Source of the DNA: an uncultured Saprospiraceae bacterium
Lineage (GTDB): Bacteria > Bacteroidota > Bacteroidia > Chitinophagales > Saprospiraceae
Reading direction: 5' to 3'
DNA: 64,000 nucleotides
NCBI GenBank assembly: GCA_938045585.1
Contig: CALIAU010000010.1
Span: 62,001 to 126,000 of the forward strand
In this document: one piece after another, positions 34,584-42,700 of the stretch
Layout of the letters: the number at the start of each line of letters is the position of its first letter
Position numbering within the stretch: the stretch's first letter is position 1
The notes under the pieces: generated by a model
What the model saw: the letters and a program-made list of their open reading frames with translations, nothing else
Databases searched by the model: none
Told to the model about the DNA's origin: nothing
Made by a program: the position numbers and the translations under genes

Positions 34584-34865
34584 TGTTATGGGTCAAGCTG
34601 CAGACAGCGGAAGTTGATATGGGTTTGTAGGTCAAGCTACAAACAACGGAGGTAGGTCAAGAAAAAAACAGTGTAAGGAGAAATATGGATTTGTAGGTAC
34701 AACCTACAAATAACGAAGGTCCAAGCTATAGACAGTGGAGTTTGATATGGGTTTGTAGGTACAACCTACAAACAACGAGGAGGAGTAATGATGTAGTGTA
34801 GTGTTATGGGTCAAGCTGCAGACAGCGGAGGTTGATATGGGTTTGCAGGTCAATCTAAAAACAAC
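34560..34865 (+). repeat. 88-bp direct repeat bracketing repeat cluster C
   Basis: 34560-34647 and 34778-34865 match at about 84 of 88 positions, offset 218 bases. The first copy contains the last eight codons and the stop of the sigma-54 activator gene; the second ends inside the last codons of the outer-membrane-protein gene 34850-35326. The 130 bases between the copies hold two good TTTGTAGGT palindromes. A segmental duplication is the simplest explanation. Confidence 0.85.
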
Positions 34866-34867
34866 AC
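34617..34867 (+). repeat. TTTGTAGGT palindromic repeats, cluster C (four copies)
   Basis: Copies at 34617-34650, 34683-34717, 34745-34778 and a diverged one at 34836-34867 that overlaps the 3' end of the neighbouring membrane-protein gene. The second copy carries A/T outside its arms, the others G/C. Between copies a companion motif recurs (CAAGCTATAGACAGTGG or CAAGCTGCAGACAGCGG, then AGTTTGATATGGG), itself like a worn right half of the repeat. Confidence 0.85.
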
Positions 34868-35326
34868 TTGGCCGAGACCTATCCCTAAGTCAGCTAGTCC
34901 AAAATGGATTCTAAACAATACACCATCCTTATGTTGATAACGGTATCCTACATTGAAATAAGGATAGAGTTTCCATCCTGGGTTTCTGTACCCATCGTAG
35001 TTGCTGTAATTCCCTCCAGCTCCGATCTCAAAATCTTGATTTTTTATGGAGATTACAGAATTCAGTCCTACCATAAACCCCGGACCGTATTCCAACCATA
35101 AAATGGATGAATGGACTGCAGAAAGACGGCCATAGATGTTAGATTTTTGGTTCTGGGTAAGAGGGTATTCATAGTTTAAACTGATACGCTGAATAATACC
35201 TGTGGTTGCGTCAAGATAAATTGAATGTTTGGGAAGGTCTATTTTTTCTGTGTTGAGTTGGGCGTTTAAGGCAAAAGGTAAAAGTAGAAGTAGTATTAAT
35301 GTGGAATTTGAATTTGATGGCTTCAT
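34850..35326 (-). CDS. Small outer-membrane beta-barrel-like protein, 158 aa (paralogue of 27117-27626)
   Basis: Signal peptide ending LLLPFALNAQ, then beta-strands IYLDATTGIIQRISLNYEY, SNIYGRLSAVH, YPYFNVGYRY, FRIHFGLADLGIGLG. The related gene at 27117 ends soon after this in a Phe; here the end is QVLFLD, whose codons fall inside a diverged repeat copy and the second arm of the 88-bp direct repeat, so the original C-terminus may have been altered. Repeats lie downstream (cluster C) and upstream (cluster D). Function unknown; same strand and context as its paralogue. Confidence 0.68.
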   Translation of the reverse strand: MKPSNSNSTLILLLLLPFALNAQLNTEKIDLPKHSIYLDATTGIIQRISLNYEYPLTQNQKSNIYGRLSAVHSSILWLEYGPGFMVGLNSVISIKNQDFEIGAGGNYSNYDGYRNPGWKLYPYFNVGYRYQHKDGVLFRIHFGLADLGIGLGQVLFLD

Positions 35327-35338
35327 ATGCTTAGAATG

Positions 35339-35815
35339 ATATGGGTTTGTAGGTCAAGCTGCAAATAGCGAACTTTCAAAAAACGTGGTGTTAGTATTAA
35401 TCTATGTGCAAAGTGGAAACAAGGGTGTGGAAATGTCTGCGTGGATTATTATACTTGATATGGGTTTTTAGGTCAACCTACAAACAACGGAGGACAGCGA
35501 AGTTTGATATGGGTTTGTAGGTACAAGCTACAAACAACGGAGGACAGCGAAGTTTGATATGGGTTTGTAGGTACAAGCTACAAACAACGAAGGTGCAAGC
35601 TATAGACAGTGGAGTTTGATATGGGTTTGTAGGTATAACCTACAAACAACGAACGGTTAGTAGGACAAGCTATAGACGGTGGAGTTTGATATGGGTTTGT
35701 AGGTCAAGCAAGAAACAGCGTAAGGAAAAATATGGGTTTGTAGGTACAACCTACAAACAACGGAAGTTAAGCTACAGACAACGGAGAAGTTTGTAGGTCA
35801 TGCTACAAATAACAA
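35339..35815 (+). repeat. TTTGTAGGT palindromic repeats, cluster D (eight copies)
   Basis: Copies at about 35339-35371, 35458-35491, 35507-35541, 35557-35590, 35619-35652, 35689-35720, 35730-35763 and 35790-35815, all in the same orientation. Most have G before TTTGTAGG and C after CTACAAA, giving arms of up to 10 bases; centres are CA, ACA or ATA. They occupy the whole upstream region of the 34850-35326 gene. No gene is seen; ORFs at 35800-36003 and 35803-36021 run through this and the next repeat. Confidence 0.88.
35491..35590 (+). repeat. 50-bp tandem duplication inside cluster D
   Basis: A unit beginning AGGACAGCGAAGTTTGATAT and containing one full palindrome is present twice head to tail with a 50-base period and no visible difference, indicating recent copying. 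Confidence 0.85.
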
Positions 35816-35929
35816 AACAACAAACAGTAGCCAGAAGCAAGGAAGCAAACAATAGACATATTATAAAAAATCATAATATGTGGTGCGATTTTTGTAGGTT
35901 TATTGCTTGTATGCCCATAAGAACGGGCT

Positions 35930-36019
35930 GCGTGAGTGGTGGTAGCAGTCTCCGAAGGAGAGTCCGAAGGACCGAGCTGCGGACGACACGACCGCTTTCT
36001 TAGGAAAGGGGGCACGCCC
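35930..36019 (-). repeat. Dispersed GGGCGTGCCC...CTCACGC element, copy 2
   Basis: Read on the minus strand it starts GGGCGTGCCC at 36019 and ends with CTCACGC at 35930, aligning throughout with 896-984. GGTCCTTCGGACT and CTCCTTCGGAG inside can form small hairpins. It ends 29 bases before ruvA, so it must lie in or next to the ruvA promoter. Plus-strand flank after it is AAATAATT; copy 3 has AAATAAAT at the same place. Confidence 0.75.
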
Positions 36020-36048
36020 AAATAATTGAAAATGAGGGATATATAATT

Positions 36049-36645
36049 ATGATAGGATATCTAAAAGGAGAATTGACGCATAAGACACCGACCTTTGTAT
36101 ATATAGAGGTCGCGGGTGTGGGTTATCATGTGAATATCAGTCTGAATAGTTTCTCGGATCTGGAAGGGGCGACACAGGCGAAGGTGTTTACGCATATGAT
36201 TGTGAAGGAGGATAGTGATACGATTTTTGGCTTTTCTACTATGGAGGAAAGGGACTTATTTGTCTTGTTAATTTCGGTGAAAGGTGTCGGGGGCAACACT
36301 GCGCGGGTAATTTTATCTTATATGAGTCCCAAGGAGGTAAAAAGAGCGATTATGCACGATAACGTTGCGGCGTTTAAAAACGTTAAGGGCATAGGGCCGA
36401 AGACGGCAAAGCAGATTTTGCTGGATTTGAAGGATAAGGTGACGAAGTTGGCAGATAATGCGGTGGATTTAGAAATTGTAGGCGAAAATAGCCATAATAT
36501 TAGGGATGAAGCGGCGTCGGCACTGCAGGCGCTGGGCTTCCAAAAGACGATTGTAGAGAAGAAAATTGCCCAAGTTTTGCAATCTGGAGAGCCTGGGATG
36601 GAATTAGAACAGATTATAAAGGAAGTTTTGAAGCAATTCTCCTAA
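36049..36645 (+). CDS. ruvA: Holliday junction branch migration protein RuvA
   Basis: 198 aa, normal length. OB-fold N-terminus IGYLKGELTHKTPTFVYIEVAGVGYHVNI; two helix-hairpin-helix motifs (LISVKGVGGNTARVIL and FKNVKGIGPKTAKQILLDL) that bind junction DNA; C-terminal RuvB-interacting helices (EAASALQALGFQKTIVEKKI). RuvA tetramers hold the four-way junction for the RuvB motor; ruvB is not in the window. ruvA directly upstream of sprA is an arrangement known in Bacteroidota. A dispersed repeat lies just upstream of its start. Confidence 0.95.
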   Translation: MIGYLKGELTHKTPTFVYIEVAGVGYHVNISLNSFSDLEGATQAKVFTHMIVKEDSDTIFGFSTMEERDLFVLLISVKGVGGNTARVILSYMSPKEVKRAIMHDNVAAFKNVKGIGPKTAKQILLDLKDKVTKLADNAVDLEIVGENSHNIRDEAASALQALGFQKTIVEKKIAQVLQSGEPGMELEQIIKEVLKQFS

Positions 36646-36728
36646 AAAACATAATCTGAAGGACATATTTGCGTTATGTTTCCGACTGCAGTAAATGTGG
36701 TCATAGTTACTTGTATTTTAAATATAGT

Positions 36729-39700
36729 ATGTTGCAATTGAGATTAAAGTTGATTTCCACAGCTTTTGTGGTTTTAGTGGTGGTTATTCGTGTTTTTGGG
36801 ACAGGGAATACTGTGCCTGAACCGTGGATTTATGATGCGGAGATTGTTGTAGATACCATCCCTCTCCAGGATAATTACGACAATTCCATCTACGATACCT
36901 ACGAAAACCCATTTGATTTAAAGCCTACGAATATAGTCCAGACTGCCGAGTACGATCCTGTTACTGGCAATTACGTGATTTATGAGAAAATAGGGGAAGA
37001 ATATTTCCGGACACCTACGATTATGACCTTTGAGGAATATGTAGAGTGGCAAAATAAAGAACAAGAAAAACGCTATTTCCAAGAACTGGCCGGGATAAAT
37101 ACCGATTATAAGAGTTCGAGTGGAATTGTAGATCCTATTTCTAAAATTGATATAAAAGACAATCTAGTAGATAGGCTCTTTGGAGGTACAGAGGTGGACT
37201 TGCAACCACAGGGAAACATCGACCTTACCTTTGGAGGAGATTACCAGAGAATACAGAATCCAAATATTCCCGTAAGGAACCAGACGAATGGTGGATTTGA
37301 TTTTGATATGGATATCAAGATGAACGTAGATGGTACGATAGGGAAGAAAATGAAATTGGGATTCAATTATGACACACAAGCAACCTTTGATTTTGATAGA
37401 AAAATCAAACTGGAATATGATACGGAGGCATTCTCTGAAGATGATATCATTAAGAAGCTAGAGGCAGGAAATGTGAGTTTACCTTTGCGTAGTTCACTCA
37501 TCCAGGGTGCGCAATCATTATTTGGTCTGAAGACTGAATTGCAGTTTGGTAAATTAAGATTGACAGGTATTGCTTCGCAGCAAAAATCAAAAAACGAAAG
37601 TCTGAATATTCAGAGTGGAAGTTCTGTACAAGAGTTTGAAATACGTCCAGATGAATACGACGAAAATAGACACTTCTTTATCTCCCATTACCACAGAGAT
37701 ACGTACGAGCGAACACTCAGCAATCTGCCCTATCTAAATACGCCCTTCCGTATAAATAATATCCAGGTATGGGTGTCTGATGACAGGGCGGATTATCAGC
37801 AAAATAGTACACAGATATGTTTTATCTCAGATTTGGCTGAGCCAAATGAGGATAGGTTTTCCAATCCTGACGCCATGTATGAGGTGCTAGGACCAATTTT
37901 CCCGGATGTTTATTTAGGTGCAGATGATTTACGACTGCCCGATAACAATGTCAACACGCTCTATAGAAATGCAACTGGTAATGGTCTTGTGGATGATGAA
38001 AACGCACGTAGAAAAGATATGACGAGTTCTATTCTGAAGGGTGGTCAATATGGACTGACACAGACACGTGATTTTGAGGTGCAACGAGGTCGTTTATTAT
38101 CAAGATCAGAATATAGTTTTAATCCAGAGCTAGGATTTATTTCCTTGAATGTGCGTCTTCAGCCAAACCAGGTTATGGGTATTGCCTATGATTATTTCTA
38201 TACTGAAAACTGTGATACCCTGTATTCAGTGGGGGAACTTTCTCAGGATGCTGTTTTTTCTGATACGAATGAAGAAGGAGAGGTAGAACCCACTTCCGTT
38301 CTGTATGTGAAAATGTTGAAGAGTAGTAATCAGCGTGTGGATAATCCTAACTGGGATTTGATGATGAAAAACGTCTATCCATTACGTACAAATACATTAG
38401 ACCAAAATGATTTTGAGTTTGACATCTTTTTTGAAGATGATGCGAATGGAACGCTGGTTAAGTTTCTGCCCTTTCCGGGTGCAGAGTCTTCACCATTATT
38501 GAATTTATTTCAGTTAGATAGACTTAATAGTTTTGGTGATCCGCAGCCAGATGGCATCTTTGATTTTGTGCCTGGTGTCACGGTGATTCCTGGTGCGGGT
38601 TCTATGGTCTTTCCAGTGCTGGAGCCTTTTGGTTCTTCTATTGATTCTTTGTTAGCACCGCTGGGTATACCGCAAGAAGACATTGACGAATTTAAATTCA
38701 ACGAACTCTATGATACAACTGTCGTGATTGCACGTCAGTTGTTAGAAAAAAATAAATTCTTAATGAAGGGAAGGGTGAAGTCTAGTTCTTCCTCAGAAAT
38801 TTCATTAGGTGCTTGGAATATTCCAAACGGTTCTGTGCGTGTCACAGCGGGAGGAGATGTTTTAACTGAGGGAGTAGATTATGAAATAGATTATGGAATA
38901 GGTCGAATACGTATTATCAACCAAGCCTATCTACAATCAGGCGTCCCCATACGTGTCTCCTATGAAGATAACTCAGTCTTTAGTTTGCAACAAAAAACCA
39001 TGTTGGGTTTACGTGCAGATTATGAGGTCAATGATAAGTTGGCTTTAGGAGCAACCTATTTGCGTTTGTTTGAGCGACCCTTTACTGAAAAAGTAAATGT
39101 AGGCGATGATCCTATTAATAACAGAATATTTGGAGCAGACCTTTCCTACAGTACTGAGTCGGAAGCGATCACGAAGTTAGTCGATAAGTTGCCACTCTAT
39201 AGTACGAACGAACCCTCCACCTTTAACTTCAGTGCGGAGGTTGCAGCCTTAAAGCCAGGCCACTCTAGTGCGATAAACCTGAGTGATCAAGATGGAGGTG
39301 TGGTAAGTATTGATGATTTTGAGGGAGCGGTAAGTGGTTTTCCATTAGGTTCACAAACGAACAGATGGTTCCTTGCGAGTACACCAGTAGAATTTCCAGA
39401 AGGTGATTTAGTTAACGATCTTGCCTATGGTGCAAATAGAGCCCTGCTTAACTGGTACACGATTGATAGGACCGGAAGAAATGCCAATGATAATGACGAT
39501 CCCTATTCTCAGTTAGTACAACAAAACGATATTTTTCAAAGAGATATACCAGTGGGTCAGCTTCCTGATCTATTTACCTTTGACCTCAGTTATTATCCAG
39601 AAGAGAGGGGGCCCTATAATTTTGACCAGGTAGGAGGAACTGACTTTTCCGCGGGTGTTGATCCAACAAGTCTAGATGAAATTAAATTATTAGAGCCAGA

Positions 39701-42700
39701 AACTAGATGGGGTGGGATAATGCGCTACTTTAATAATAGTGATTTTCAGGCAGCCAACTATGAGTTTATAGAATTCTGGTTGTTAGACCCTTATTTAGAA
39801 GGCGATGAAATACGAGGTAAGGACCACTTGCCAGATGAGGCAGGAAAATTGATTTTCCATTTGGGGAATGTTTCTGAGGATATCTTAAATGATAACCAGC
39901 AGTTTTTTGAAAACACGATTTCAGTTGATCCAAATGAAGTAGGTCCAGTTGCACAGACTACGTGGGGGGATGTTCCCTTAAATCCACCTACGAATAATGC
40001 CTTTGACTTGAATAACAGAGAAGAGCAAGATTTAGGATTGGATGGATTAGATAATTCAGGAGAGGCTGTAAAATATGATGATTGGATAATGTCATTAGAA
40101 TCTGCAGGTTTTGATGGATCTGTTTTAAGAGATGATCCTGCGAATGATGATTTTATATATTTCTTAGATCCAGCATGGCCAGATGAAGCTACTTTGTTTG
40201 AGCGTTATCAGCAGTTTAATGGACCGGAAGGAAACGCACCGGATGGAACGCAGAATGAAAGAGGAAATCCTAATCCAGATACGGAGGACTTGAATAGTAA
40301 TTTTAGTTTGGATGAGGGAGAGAATTATTATAAGTATGAGGTAGACCTGATAAATAACAATGGTGAACTTACTACAGAAGGGATACGCTATTATAGAAGT
40401 ACTACAACCAGTACAGATGGAAGAAGATGGTATCAGTTCCAAATTCCTATCAACGAGGTGAACGAAGCCAACACGGTAGGTCAGATACAGGGCTTTAGAT
40501 CTATACAGTTTATTCGTATGATCATGCAGGGCTTCAGTACTCCAAAGACTTTACGTTTAGCAGAATTTAGATTATTAAGAAATCAATGGAGAAAGGCGGA
40601 TCCAGTATGTAGAGGATTGGATGGCGATCCACCACCAGAACTGATATTAAATGTAGGCGATGTAGGATTAGAAGAAGATTCTAATAGAGATCCATTTGGT
40701 TATGAATTACCGAAGGGAATTCAGCAGGAACAATTATTTGGAACCTTCTCACAGGTGCTCCAGGATGAAAAGTCCTTGAGTATGAGCTTTGAGGGCTTGA
40801 CGGATTCCTGTGAGGTTGCCATGAATAAATTGACCGAAATAGACATGCGTTTATTTAAACGCTTGCAGATGTTTGTCCATGCAGAAGATAAGGCCGGTCG
40901 TGAAATAAACGATGGAGACATCAGTCTCTTTATACGCTTAGGAAAGGATTTTGTGGATCATTACTATGAATATGAAATTCCACTTACGATGTCACGCGTT
41001 GGCGAACCCATGGATGCAGATGAGAGTGAACAGGTATGGCGAACGGAGAATTTCCTAGACTTCCCGCTGAGTTTGTTTACAGAATTAAAGAAGGAAAGAA
41101 ATGTTGCGAATGGAATTCTAACAGAAGAATTTGGTAGGCCCTATAATGATTTGATTACGCGGGTAGAAGAAGAAGTGGATGTAAATAAAGAACGGCATTT
41201 ATTAAATGTAAAAGGAAATCCAAACCTAGGTCAGATTAAGGGTATACAGATAGGTATCAAAGTAAGTGAGGGAGTGTCAGCACCTACGGAAGGATTCTGT
41301 GGTTCGGTCTGGGTAAATGAATTACGAGCGAATGGACTAGAAGAGCGCGGAGGATTTGCGGGACTGGCACGTATGGATATTCAACTAGCAGACCTGGGTA
41401 GTTTATCCGCTGCTGGGGGATATAGTAGTGTAGGTTGGGGAGCGCTGGATCAAAAATTAGCGGATAGATCATTAGATGAATTTATCAACTATGATTTAGC
41501 GGCGAATTTTGAGTTGGGTAAATTTGTGCCGTCTTCGTGGGGACTGAGTGTACCTTTCTATGCACAGTATTCTAAAAATATAAGAAATCCAAAGTATGAT
41601 CCTTACGATAGAGATTTGGATGTAAATGAAGTAATAGAAATTGCGGAAACTCCGGAACAGATACAACTTGTAAAAGAACGGTCCCAGGAGGTGAGTACGA
41701 TACGTACGGTTAACTTTACAAATGTGAGGAAGACGCGTCAGGGGAAGAAGGGCTCAGCAAAGCCTTGGGATGTAGAAAACTTGAGTGCGAGTTATGCCTT
41801 TACCGAGGTAGAGCGAAGAGATCCTATATTAAAAGAAGACAACTCGAAAGACTACCGTGTAGGAGTAAATTATAACTACGCAGCGAAGGGTTATAATATA
41901 CAGCCATTTAAGAAATTGGTAAAAAGTAAATACTTGAAATTTATTTCGGAGTTGAACTTTAACCCAATACCAAGTTCCTTTAGTTTTGGATCAGAGGTAC
42001 GTAGATTTTCCAGTCAACGTACATTTAGAGAACCAGCTGCTCCTGTATTCCAGTTTAACGATAGACGTTTTGACTGGACACGAGATTACGACTTAAAGTG
42101 GGACTTGACGAAGGCTCTGAAGCTATCGTTTACGGCAGCCAACCAATCGGTAATCGATGAATATAGACAGGTAGGGATAGCAGCAGATCCTGCAGATAGG
42201 CAGTGGGTAAACGAACGCGGAGAGGATGTGACAGATCAGGTGAATAATGGGGGGAGTGATGCCGTGAGTAAATACTGGAAAGATAATCTACGCAGTGGTG
42301 GTAGGGTAAAAGATTACAACCACAGGCTAGGGCTTACCTATAATATACCGTTTAAAAACTTCCCAGGTTTGGAGTGGATAACAGGAAAGGCGCAGTATAG
42401 ATCTGATTATGCTTGGACTGCTGGTGCATTGATAGCGATTGATACGGAGGGCAATGGTCCGGGGAATGTCATTCAAAATAGTCAGGACCGTTCATTGACG
42501 GCAGGATTTAATTTAGAGAAATTATACGAGAGGATTGGATACTTTAAACGCTTAGAGGGCAAGGGTTCTAAGAAGTCAAAACGTTCGCGTAGGTCTGTGC
42601 GTGACAATGCCAATGATTTATCTAGTGCGGACGGTAAAAAGAAAACAGAAAGAGCAAAGAACACAGATACGGGTGGAGGAGCTTCATTTATAGAGAAGCT

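Noticed and set aside
27752-35815. CRISPR array
   Set aside because: The repeats are short, diverged and palindromic; spacers vary widely in length, are related to each other and low in complexity, and no cas gene is nearby.
34617-35815. Integron attC array
   Set aside because: The palindromes superficially recall attC sites, but the conserved R boxes (GTTRRRY/RYYYAAC) and a tyrosine integrase gene are absent, and most copies are not separated by genes.
35800-36021. ORFs on both strands over the repeat/element junction
   Set aside because: Both run through non-coding repeats with Arg/Ser-rich artificial sequence.
36669-36728. Upstream TTG start for sprA
   Set aside because: It would place 20 residues, several of them Cys/Tyr, before a normal signal peptide beginning at ATG 36729.
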